Shown here one piece after another: positions 48,750-59,700 of a stretch of DNA of 64,000 nucleotides. Where the stretch lies: assembly GCA_029718625.1 (NCBI GenBank), contig CM056389.1, forward strand, positions 23,097,381 through 23,161,380, written 5' to 3'. The first letter of the stretch is position 1. Every line of letters begins with the position of its first letter. The notes under the pieces are model-generated. The model had not been told where the DNA came from. It searched no databases and saw only the letters and a list, made by a program, of their open reading frames with translations. The position numbers were made by a program, and so were the translations under genes. The DNA comes from Synaphobranchus kaupii. Its lineage: Eukaryota > Chordata > Actinopteri > Anguilliformes > Synaphobranchidae.

Positions 48750-49249
48750 NNNNNNNNNNNNNNNNNNNNNNNNNNNNNNNNNNNNNNNNNNNNNNNNNNN
48801 NNNNNNNNNNNNNNNNNNNNNNNNNNNNNNNNNNNNNNNNNNNNNNNNNNNNNNNNNNNNNNNNNNNNNNNNNNNNNNNNNNNNNNNNNNNNNNNNNNNN
48901 NNNNNNNNNNNNNNNNNNNNNNNNNNNNNNNNNNNNNNNNNNNNNNNNNNNNNNNNNNNNNNNNNNNNNNNNNNNNNNNNNNNNNNNNNNNNNNNNNNNN
49001 NNNNNNNNNNNNNNNNNNNNNNNNNNNNNNNNNNNNNNNNNNNNNNNNNNNNNNNNNNNNNNNNNNNNNNNNNNNNNNNNNNNNNNNNNNNNNNNNNNNN
49101 NNNNNNNNNNNNNNNNNNNNNNNNNNNNNNNNNNNNNNNNNNNNNNNNNNNNNNNNNNNNNNNNNNNNNNNNNNNNNNNNNNNNNNNNNNNNNNNNNNNN
49201 NNNNNNNNNNNNNNNNNNNNNNNNNNNNNNNNNNNNNNNNNNNNNNNNN
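48750..49249. other. Assembly gap, 500 N
   Basis: Exactly 500 undetermined bases, so the true size is probably unknown. It lies between a palindromic element and a minisatellite, both hard to assemble. Confidence 1.
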
Positions 49250-50288
49250 TCTAGCTCAGCCCTCCTGTGTTACTCACAAGCAGCCCTCCTCAAGTCCAGC
49301 TCAGCCCTCCTCAGGTCCAGCTCAGCCCTCCTGTGTCACTCACAAGCAGCCCTCCTCAGGTCTAGCTCAGCCCTCCTGTGTCACTCACAAGCAGCCCTCC
49401 TCAAGTCCAGCTCAGCCCTCCTCAGGTCCAGCTCAGCCCTCCTGTGTCACTCACAAGCAGCCCTCCTCAGGTCTAGCTCAGCCCTCCTGTGTCACTCACA
49501 AGCAGCACTCCTCAAGTCCAGCTCAGCCCTCCTGTGCCACTCACAAGCAGCCCTCCTCAGGTCCAGCTCAGCCCTCCTGTGTCACTCACAAGCAGCCCTC
49601 CTCAGGACCAGCTCAGCCCTCCTGTGTCACTCACAAGCAGCCCTCATCAAGTCCAGCTCAGCCCTCCTCAGGTCCAGGTCAGCCCTCCTGTGTCACTCAC
49701 AAGCAGCCCTCCTCAGGTCCAGCTCAGCCCTCCTGTGTCACTCACCAGCAGCCCTCCTCAAGTCCAGCTCAGCCCTCCTGTGCCACTCACAAGCAGCCCT
49801 CCTCACGTCCAGCTCAGCCCTCCTGTGTCACTCACAAGCAGCCCTCCTCAGGTCTAGCTCAGCCCTCCTCAGGTCTAGCTCAGCCCTCCTCAGGTCTAGC
49901 TCAGCCCTCTTGTGTCACTCACAAGCAGCCCTCCTCAGGTCCAGCTCAGCCCTCCTGTGCCACTCACAAGCAGCCCTCCTCAAGTCCAGCTCAGCCCTCC
50001 TGTGCCACTCACAAGCAGCCCTCCTCAGGTCCAGCTCAGCCCTCCTGTGCCACTCACAAGCAGCCCTCCTCAAGTCCAGCTCAGCCCTCCTGTGTCACTC
50101 ACAAGCAGCCCTCCTCAGGTATAGCTCAGCCCTCCTCAGGTCTAGCTCAGCCCTCCTGTGCCACTCACAAGCAGCCCTCCTCAAGTCCAGCTCAGCCCTC
50201 CTCAGGTCTAGCTCAGCCGTCCTGTGTCACTCACAAGCAGCCCTCCTCAGGTCCAGCTCAGCCCTCCTGTGTCACTCACAAGCAGCAC
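49250..50288. repeat. 45-bp minisatellite
   Basis: Repeats of a 45-bp unit made of CCTCCTCAGGTCCAGCTCAG and CCCTCCTGTGTCACTCACAA-type halves, with some units carrying an extra 21-bp part. Because 45 is a multiple of three, long Ser/Pro- or Ala/Leu-rich frames appear on the + strand; they are not genes. Confidence 0.96.
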
Positions 50289-50990
50289 TCCTCCAATCAT
50301 GCCTTTATGGTAATGGCCAGACGGAAGCCCCTCCTTAGTAAAAGGCACATCACAGCCCGCTTGGAGTTTGCAAAAAGGCACCTAGAGGACTCTCAAACCA
50401 TGAGAATCAAGATTCTCTGGTCTGATGAAACCAAAATGGAACTTTTTGGCCTGAATACCAAGCGTCACGTCTGGAGGAAACCAGGCACCGCTCATCACCT
50501 GGCTAATACCATCCCTACAGTGAAGCATGGCGGTGGCAGCATCATGATGTGGGGATGTTTTTCAGCAGCGGGAACAGGGCGACTAGTCCTGATAGAGGGA
50601 AAGATGAATGCAGCTAAGTACACCAAGATCCTTGAAGAAAACCTGCTCCAGAGCGCTCTGGACCTCAGACTGGGGCGAAGGTTTACCTTCCAACATGACA
50701 ACGACCCGAAGCACACAGCCAAGAGAACAAAGGAGTGGCTTCGGAGAAAGTCTGTGCATGTCCTTGAGTGGCCCAGCAAGAGCCCAGACCTGAATGCAAT
50801 TGAACATCTGTGGAAAGAGCTGAAAATGGCTATGTACCGACGCTCCCCATCCAACCTGACAGAGCTTGCAAGGATATGCCAAGAGGAATGGGCAAAAATG
50901 TCCAGAAACAAGTGTGCCAAGCTCGTAGCTTCTTTCCCAAGATGCCTTGAAGCTGAAATCGCTGCCAAAGGTGCAGCAACCAAGTATTAG
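50289..50990 (+). pseudogene. Tc1-like transposase, N-terminally truncated
   Basis: Encodes the catalytic half of a Tc1 transposase: ARRKPLLSKRHITARLEFAK, ILWSDETKMELFG (first D), GGGSIMMWGCFS, FQHDNDPKHTA (second D) and WPSKSPDLNAIEHLW (third acid, E), ending AATKY. The paired HTH DNA-binding half is missing: the 45-bp minisatellite stands in its place. Typical full proteins are about 340 residues; about 225 remain. The 3' flank (50991-51160) resembles the end of fish Tc1 elements and breaks off where the 259-bp array starts. Confidence 0.93.
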
Positions 50991-51162
50991 GCTAAGGGTG
51001 TGTACAGATATGTAACCCCTAAATAACCTATTTTTGTCAGTAAAATAAAATTGCATATTTTCTAAAAAACCTGTTTTCACTTCGTCATTATTGGCTATTG
51101 TGTGTAGATGTTTGAGGCAAAAAATGAACTCAATCTATTGTAGTATAAGTCTGTAACGTAAT

Positions 51163-53720
51163 GCAAGCAGACCTGCGTTATCAATCTACCGTCGGATAGG
51201 CTTAAGTATCGTCTTTATCATTTGGTTCAGCTGTGCGTTAGCTGATTGAACTGTTTGTAGTGTAGTCACGATTTAGTTAATGTAAATTGCAGCATTACCG
51301 ACCACTTGTTTACTTGCTTTGTGTTTCTAGGTCTAGTAAATTGCTAGTGTTTTGTGTTGCTAATCGCAAATAGATTCACCTGAGTGAATAAATAGCGTGT
51401 TTTGCATTCCTAGTTCAGAGTGCAAGCAGACCTGCGTTATCAATCTACCGTCGGATAGGCTTAAGTATCGTCTTTCTCATTTGGTTCAGCTGTGCGTTAG
51501 CTGACTGAACTGTTTGTAGTGTAGTCACGGTTTAGTTAATGTAAATTGCAGCATTACCGACCACTTGTTTACTTGCTTTGTGTTTCTAGGTCTAGTAAAT
51601 TGCTAGTGTTTTGTGTTGCTAATCGCAAATAGATTCACCTGAGTGAATAAATAGCGTGTTTTGCATTCCTAGTTCAGAGTGCAAGCAGACCTGCGTTATC
51701 AATCTACCGTCGGATAGGCTTAAGTATCGTCTTTCTCATTTGGTTCAGCTGTGCGTTAGCTGATTGAACTGTTTGTAGTGTAGTCACGGTTTAGTTAATG
51801 TAAATTGCAGCATTACCGACCACTTGTTTACTTGCTTTGTGTTTCTAGCTCTAGTAAATTGCTAGTGTTTTGTGTTGCTAATCGCAAATAGATTCACCTG
51901 AGTGAATAAATAGCGTGTTTTGCATTCCTAGTTCAGAGTGCAAGCAGACCTGCGTTATCAATCTACCGTCGGATAGGCTTAAGTATCGTCTTTCTCATTT
52001 GGTTCAGCTGTGCGTTAGCTGATTGAACTGTTTGTAGTGTAGTCACGGTTTAGTTAATGTAAATTGCAGCATTACCGACCACTTGTTTACTTGCTTTGTG
52101 TTTCTAGGTCTAGTAAATTGCTAGTGTTTTGTGTTGCTAATCACAAATAGATTCACCTGAGTGAATAAATAGCGTGTTTTGCATTCCTAGTTCAGAGTGC
52201 AAGCAGACCTGCGTTATCAATCTACCGTCGGATAGGCTTAAGTATCGTCTTTCTCATTTGGTTCAGCTGTGCGTTAGCTGATTGAACTGTTTGTAGTGTA
52301 GTCACGGTTTAGTTAATGTAAATTGCAGCATTACCGACCACTTGTTTACTTGCTTTGTGTTTCTAGCTCTAGTAAATTGCTAGTGTTTTGTGTTGCTAAT
52401 CGCAAATAGATTCACCTGAGTGAATAAATAGCGTGTTTTGCATTCCTAGTTCAGAGTGCAAGCAGACCTGCGTTATCAATCTACCGTCGGATAGGCTTAA
52501 GTATCGTCTTTCTCATTTGGTTCAGCTGTGCGTTAGCTGATTGAACTGTTTGTAGTGTAGTCACGGTTTAGTTAATGTAAATTGCAGCATTACCGACCAC
52601 TTGTTTACTTGCTTTGTGTTTCTAGCTCTAGTAAATTGCTAGTGTTTTGTGTTGCTAATCGCAAATAGATTCACCTGAGTGAATAAATAGCGTGTTTTGC
52701 ATTCCTAGTTCAGAGTGCAAGCAGACCTGCGTTATCAATCTACCGTCGGATAGGCTTAAGTATCGTCTTTCTCATTTGGTTCAGCTGTGCGTTAGCTGAT
52801 TGAACTGTTTGTAGTGTAGTCACGGTTTAGTTAATGTAAATTGCAGCATTACCGACCACTTGTTTACTTGCTTTGTGTTTCTAGGTCTAGTAAATTGCTA
52901 GTGTTTTGTGTTGCTAATCACAAATAGATTCACCTGAGTGAATAAATAGCGTGTTTTGCATTCCTAGTTCAGAGTGCAAGCAGACCTGCGTTATCAATCT
53001 ACCGTCGGATAGGCTTAAGTATCGTCTTTCTCATTTGGTTCAGCTGTGCGTTAGCTGATTGAACTGTTTGTAGTGTAGTCACGGTTTAGTTAATGTAAAT
53101 TGCAGCATTACCGACCACTTGTTTACTTGCTTTGTGTTTCTAGCTCTAGTAAATTGCTAGTGTTTTGTGTTGCTAATCGCAAATAGATTCACCTGAGTGA
53201 ATAAATAGCGTGTTTTGCATTCCTAGTTCAGAGTGCAAGCAGACCTGCGTTATCAATCTACCGTCGGATAGGCTTAAGTATCGTCTTTCTCATTTGGTTC
53301 AGCTGTGCGTTAGCTGATTGAACTGTTTGTAGTGTAGTCACGGTTTAGTTAATGTAAATTGCAGCATTACCGACCACTTGTTTACTTGCTTTGTGTTTCT
53401 AGGTCTAGTAAATTGCTAGTGTTTTGTGTTGCTAATCGCAAATAGATTCACCTGAGTGAATAAATAGCGTGTTTTGCATTCCTAGTTCAGAGTGCAAGCA
53501 GACCTGCGTTATCAATCTACCGTCGGATAGGCTTAAGTATCGTCTTTCTCATTTGGTTCAGCTGTGCGTTAGCTGATTGAACTGTTTGTAGTGTAGTCAC
53601 GGTTTAGTTAATGTAAATTGCAGCATTACCGACCACTTGTTTACTTGCTTTGTGTTTCTAGGTCTAGTAAATTGCTAGTGTTTTGTGTTGCTAATCGCAA
53701 ATAGATTCACCTGAGTGAAT
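51163..53720 (+). repeat. 259-bp tandem array, 9.9 copies, upstream of an L2 LINE
   Basis: Units begin GCAAGCAGACCTGCGTTATC at 51163, 51422, 51681, 51940 and so on to 53494, always 259 bp apart. The last is cut at GATTCACCTGAGTGAAT. Copies differ at only a few sites (AGGTCTAG or AGCTCTAG; AATCGCAAAT or AATCACAAAT), some alternating between copies. Each unit has a TATA-like GAATAAATAGCG about 30 bp before TTCAGAGTGC. The array leads directly into the 5' region of the LINE at 53721, so it may be its promoter monomers. Confidence 0.95.
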
Positions 53721-53778
53721 TAGCCCTGCAAGCAGCTGAGTGCATTCGAGAAATTAGCCAACTCTATAAGTTAAAGTA

Positions 53779-53804
53779 GAGGCTGCCGTGAAGACGGCAG
53801 CCTC
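53779..53804 (+). promoter_or_regulatory. Perfect 11-bp stem-loop in the LINE 5' region
   Basis: GAGGCTGCCGT, a 4-nt GAAG loop, and ACGGCAGCCTC. It lies between the tandem array and the coding frame, so it would be in the 5' UTR of the LINE RNA. Function unknown. Confidence 0.7.
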
Positions 53805-53912
53805 ATCGGTAATTTGAACAGTTTGTAATGATCTTCCCCCACCTAACCTGTCTTCTCACCCCCTACCATGTGTCTAACCCCCATTCCTCTGTGCTCCATG
53901 CCTCGCTCCTGA

Positions 53913-56363
53913 AGGCCCAACCACCGCAGACGCTGTCCGGCTAACCTGGTCTACCCACCGCTGTCCTCTCATAAGGAACTCTCAGTGGTGGGTGGACTAT
54001 GGAACTGCCGGTCAGCCATCCAGAAAGCTGACTTCATCACTGCATATGCCAAGGTGAAGTCCCTCCACTTCCTGGCTCTCACTGAGACCTGGATCACTCC
54101 AGATAACACAGCCACTCCAGCTGCTCTGTCTGCTGGCTACTCCTTCTCCCACACCCCCAGGGCCTCAGGCAGAGGCGGGGGTACTGGTTTGCTCATTTCC
54201 ACGTCCTGGAAATTCTCTATTCCCACTGTACCCTGCCTGAATATCTCCTCCTTTGAGTTTCATGCAGTCACTGTAACTCACCCATCTGCACTTAACATTG
54301 TTGTTCTCTATCGCCCCCCAGGTCCGCTCGGCGCTTTCCTGGATGAACTGGACACACTCCTGAGCTCCTTCCCTGAGGATGGTACCCCAGTAATCCTACT
54401 GGGAGACTTCAACCTCCAACCAGACAGTGCCCAGCTATCCTGTGTCACCTCACTCCTCCAGTCCTTTGCCCTCACTCAGTCCCCATCGCCTGCCACCCAC
54501 AATGGTGGTAACCAACTGGACCTTGTACTCACCAGGAGTTGCGCCACATCTGAACTCACGGTGACCCCCCTCCACGTATCGGACCATTTCGTTATCTCAT
54601 TTTCTCTCTCCTGCCCACTCTCCCTCAAATCCGCTAACAACCCACCCGCTGTTATGTTCAGGAGAAATCTCCGCACCCTCTCTCACACCTCTCTCACTAC
54701 TTCTGCTCTCTCTGCACTTCCTCCTCCTGCTACCTTTGCTAAAATGCCCATTGATGTCGCCACCTCTGTGTTTAACTCATGCCTCTCTCAGTCTCTCAAC
54801 TCACTATGCCCTCTTGTCTCCAAACCAGCCCGACTATCACCCCCTTCCCCGTGGCTGACGGATTCTCTCAGATCCAGCAGAACCATGCTACGAGCCGCTG
54901 AGAGAAAGTGGAGGAAATCCAGATCCCCAGATGACCTGGCCTCCTACCACACTCTGCTGGCAGCCTTCACAGCTGCAACTACATCAGCTAAAACTTCATT
55001 TTTCCAGTCGAAAATTGATACATGTCTATCTAACCCACGTAAACTCTTTTCCACCTTCTCCTCCCTGCTCACCCCCCCTCCACCCCCTTCACCCTCCTCC
55101 CTCTCTGCAGATGACTTCCTGACCCACTTTGAGGGGAAGGTGGCTGCGATCCGGAACTCCGGCCATTCCACCGAAACTGCTCTCCTGGCTGTGACTGAGG
55201 CACTCGCCACTGCTAGAGCCTCCTCCCTCTCCTCTGTTCTGATTCTCCTTGACCTGTCTGCGACATTCGACACGGTCAACCACAAACTCCTGATCTCCAC
55301 ACTCGCTGAGATGGGCATTTCTGGAACTGCCCTCTCTTGGTTTGTATCGTATCTCACTGATAGATCCTACCAAGTCTCCTGGAAGGGTTCCGTCTCTGCT
55401 CCCCGTCCCCTGTCTACAGGAGTCCCGCAGGGATCTCTACTGGGTCCTCTGCTGTTCTCTATGTATACTAAGTCTCTTGGCTCAGTAATCCATTCACATG
55501 GCTTCTCATACCATAGCTATGCTGACGATACTCAACTCTTCCTCTCTTTCCCTCCCTCTACCCCACAGGTTAAGGAGAGGATATCTGCTTGTCTGACTGA
55601 CATCTCTAAGTGGATGGCTACCCATCACCTGAAGCTCAACCTTGACAAGACAGAGCTCCTCTTCATGCCGTACAAGACCTCCCCACTACATGACCTCTCC
55701 ATCACCGTTGATGGGACCGTGGTGGCTGCCTCCCGCTCTGCAAGGAACCTGGGGGTGGTCCTGGACGACCGGCTGGACTTCAAAGAGCACATCAGGGCGA
55801 CGGCACGGTCCTGCAGGTTCCTCCTGTACAACATCAGGAGGATTCGACCGTACCTGACCACCTACTCCACCCAGCTTCTTGTCCAGACCATGGTCACCTC
55901 ACGCCTGGACTACTGCAACTCCCTGCTCGCAAGCCTACCGGCCTGCGCCATTCTGCCTCTTCAACTCATCCAGAATGCAGCTGCCCGGCTTGTGTTCAAC
56001 CTCCCGAAATTTTCCCACGTAACCCCCCTGCTGAGGTCTCTCCACTGGCTGCCAGTTGCAGCCAGGATCAGGTTCAAAGTTCTGACCCTGGCCTACACTG
56101 CAGCCAATAGGACAGGCCCCGCCTACCTGCAGGACTTAATCCAGAACTATGTTCCTGCTCGACCACTTCGCTCTTCTACAGCAGGGCGACTGGCACTTCC
56201 CCCCCTCCGTGTCAAAGGCTCTCGCTTGTCCCGACTGCGGAGTTTTTCCACATTAACACCTCAGTGGTGGAATGAACTTCCCATTCCCCTACGTTCTACT
56301 CCAACCCTGCCTGCATTCCGTCGAGGCCTGAAGACACACCTCTTCAGACTCCACCTTGACTGA
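53913..56363 (+). pseudogene. L2 endonuclease-reverse transcriptase, internally deleted
   Basis: A long open frame with no ATG near its start; an in-frame ATG at 53898 is followed four codons later by TGA (53910-53912). It encodes an EEP-type endonuclease (GGLWNCRSA, ALTETWI, YRPPGP, LLGDFNLQ, SDHF), a linker, and RT from GHSTETALL through DLSATFDTVNH, GVPQGSLLGPLLF, YADDTQLF to LHWLPVAARIRFKVL and WNELP. Compared with L2-A, about 400 bp are missing between IRNS and GHSTETAL, in frame, removing the part that holds PLLKKPSLDP and NYRPVS. The frame looks intact but the RT lacks its fingers segment, so enzyme activity is unlikely. Confidence 0.88.
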
Positions 56364-56716
56364 TATCCTCACCAGGAATATCAGTTCCCTGTTCCGTGTG
56401 TTTTCCTGTCTGTTTATTATAGTTTATAATAGTATTTGGAATGGTTTATAATAGCATAGTTTATAATAGTATTTGGAATGGTTTATAATAGTATAGTTTA
56501 TAATAGTATTGGGAATGAAAGTGTGGTGTTGCTGATTTGCCCACAGCTTACTGTGAACTACAGTCAACGTTCATTGCTAGGGATAGCTGCTACATTATGC
56601 AAAGGATGTGCTTTGCCTTGTCTGTTCTGTAATGATGATGATGTCTCTGTACGCACTTACTGTACGTCGCTTTGGATAAAAGCGTCTGCTAAATAAATGT
56701 AATGTAATGTAATGTA

Positions 56717-59700
56717 TATTTGCCAATAATTCCTGTAATCGTCGGGGGGACAATCTACTGTTACGGGACAATGGCTATGCATTAAACACTTTGCTGATAA
56801 CACCTATATGAAGCCTAATGCGCAAATTGTCATTTACACCTAATGCGTGAATTGTCATTCAATGGAAACTCGCGCACTGCAATAGACGGACATTTGATTT
56901 ATGCAAATGCGCTTCAGATGTCATTACAATACAGCTTTCTAGGCATACAGCCTGTAAGTGACAAAGTTTCCATACTCCCAGCTTTTTAAAACCCCGCTGA
57001 TTTCACCTGTTATTCCATAACTGAACAAAACGATGTTAAAGAGAACTAAGTGTCTAATTAGAAACAAAAACAAATTTGTAGCACGTTACCCAATTAATTT
57101 TAACTTCATGCAGGAGCAGGTCTGTTTCCCCTGCTGTAAAACAGGCTTTTCACAGTCTTCCTGGGAAAGTGGATTGTTTTCAAGCATTATGCTACCAGTA
57201 AAACAAGTTGGTCACATTTCCATAAGCAGGACATTATAAAACAAGGTAAAATATGCGTGAATCTATGGGTTGCCAACCTGACAGTTTTATTGTATTTAGT
57301 GCCATCATTAAGGCAAAATAATGGTATTTAAGTTACTAATCAATATTAGAATGCAGGTAATGAACTTCGGATGAAGCTTGAACTTCGAGAACTCCATGAG
57401 AACATCCTCATGGAATTGATGTTTACAATGCTTCATTGCATAATCAAACGAAGGCTAATTTGGCGTTTTCTAAGGTGAGACGGAAGCTATTGGTCGCTTA
57501 TTCTCAGCTGTTGCAGGAGCTTTTAACGAAATATAACCGCATATTTTGTAAAATAACAGCACTGCCGGGAATTACCGGGAACTCATAATGGTTAGTCCGA
57601 ATAATATTGATCCATATCCATATAACCTATTCCTTGATAACCCTAAACACACACGAGCATGTCTGTTTCGCCATCATATAAGCAATCCGCCAAGGTGGAA
57701 AAGCAGGCTTTTAAAGGGAATGGGGTATGACATTTTGATTAGTTTATGTCATGTCACGTTCAAGACACACCTATAATTAATGAAGAGACTAGGTTCAGCC
57801 CATTTGCACGTTGTGCCGTGCTTAGCGTTAAAAAAACACGCCGTCAAACTACCAAAAGTGGACTTGGACACACTCTAAATGCACTTTACGCCATGCGTTT
57901 AGACAAAGTGCTAAGATCGCCAAGAGCCCCGAATCAGTTGCGCCTTAATCTGTTAAATAAGCTCAATGTTGTTTTTCAGTGGAATTACCCTTTAATGACT
58001 TGTTAAAATAAATGTTGTCTTCAAGTGTTTTTTATTGTTAGAAGCTAAGGTTAGAGTTTGTGTTCACTTCTTTGGTGGTTTAGGCTATTGTTACTAGTTT
58101 CGTTCTCTTTGTCCAGCCCGACAGTTAGATTGGACACGTACACGGTTGATCTGTAACTTTGACGCTCCGGTTTGGGGGCATGCTATTTTACTGCCTCCTA
58201 AACAAAAATCAACTTTTTTTTCTTTTATTGTTGTAACGTTTTTTTAATTAAACAACATCTTATAGAATCAAATGTCTGTGGTGGCCATTTTATAATACAC
58301 TATATTAATGTCGCTTGTAACATATGGTTAACCACATATAGCAATTCTAGCTTTTAGTCCTTCAAGCTAGCTAGCTAACGTTAGAAAAAAGTGTTTAAAA
58401 ACGGAGCTGTGTGCTACTGCTAGCGTTATATGACAATGTTTGGAGACAACGCTGCTCGTCCGGAGGGAATTATGGGACGTCGAGTTTTTAAACAGTGCCA
58501 GCGCTGGTATGTTCACAATACTAAAATACTAAAACGTAAAATATACTCAAAGCTGGTCCAGAAAAACAACATTTTGCAAACGGGCGTTATATTGAACAAT
58601 CCAGGAAATTGACGGTAAGACTTAATCACTAGAAATGGTTTAAAAGCAAGTTTTAGTTTATGTCCACGCTCTAAATGAATGGGGAATTTACTTCCGAAAC
58701 CAGTGTACTTGAGTACTTGAGTACTCTATTCAGTTATCAGGGCACGTGAGGACGAATCACGATCATCTTGACCAACCAATATCGTGTTGCATGATAACAT
58801 CATCATATCGCCCAAGCCTAGTTTTAATACAATACTTTTAAAAATGCCCGTATTACAAAAAAAATTCCACAAAAATGTTGGGGTTGTGACATTGCCGATT
58901 GCAGTCAGCACCTCATCTTTACAAGACTCCAGAATTATTACTTTGACACCTTTTTATCTTCCTGAGATATTTAATAGAATCCCTATTACTTCACATTCCA
59001 TTCCAGTTTGGTTAAATTAATTATCTAAATTATACTTTAATCTATTTCTCATACTTCTCTCTTTACATCATCTTAGTTACAGAATACAGTTCTTTAAAAC
59101 TCCTCTATGACAAAACAAATAAAATGCTTCAAATGCACCAAAATATCTTAGTAGAAAAATGCAAATAGATTCAGCATATAAACTGCAAGTTATAACAGGA
59201 AATGAGCATTAGCACCAAAGACACAAAAACAGAATACCGTTTTACATGAGCTGGGCTAACGAGACATCACGTACATTTCACGTGGACGTATCGTGATCCT
59301 AAAATGGCTGTCACGGCTCAGGAAGATAGTATGTATTGCTAGCATGCATTCTAGTTTATACACTCGGTAGAAAAATTCGCATTTACAAATAAACCGCAAA
59401 TAACGAATCTCTCAACTGCACGTTATTACAGTGAGTGAGCATTAACGCCAAAACACAAAGAAAGGAAAACACTGTAGCTGTGCTAACGAGACATCATGCA
59501 CATTTAATGAAGGCCTATTGTCTTAAAATGGCAGCTCAGTAAGCTAGCGTGTATTGCTAGCATGTATTTTCCGCCTAAACACTCGGTAAAAACTCAGAAT
59601 TTACTTCACCAACATCACATACCAACTCCGTTAGTATTTCCCCATTCACACCGTTATATGTAACTCCATTAATAGTGAAACAAAAATATCATACCTGAAA

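Larger units (their letters stand above)
53721..56716 (+). mobile_element. L2-clade LINE with 5' region and tail (L2-B)
   Basis: The body follows the 259-bp array: a short 5' UTR with a perfect hairpin (53779-53804), the coding frame (53913-56363) and a 3' UTR ending CGCTTTGGATAAAAGCGTCT and TAATG repeats (to 56716). The same family as L2-A, which lies in chrna10 intron 2. A TATAGTTTATAATAGTATT phrase is repeated in the 3' UTR. Confidence 0.93.

Noticed and set aside
49489..50338. Repetitive Ser/Pro or Ala/Leu proteins
   Set aside because: The 45-bp minisatellite is a multiple of three, so frames stay open by construction; composition and lack of start context argue against a gene.
56400..56530. 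Possible gene start in the repeated TATAGTTTATAATAG segment
   Set aside because: It lies in the LINE 3' UTR before the shared tail and contains no coding signal.
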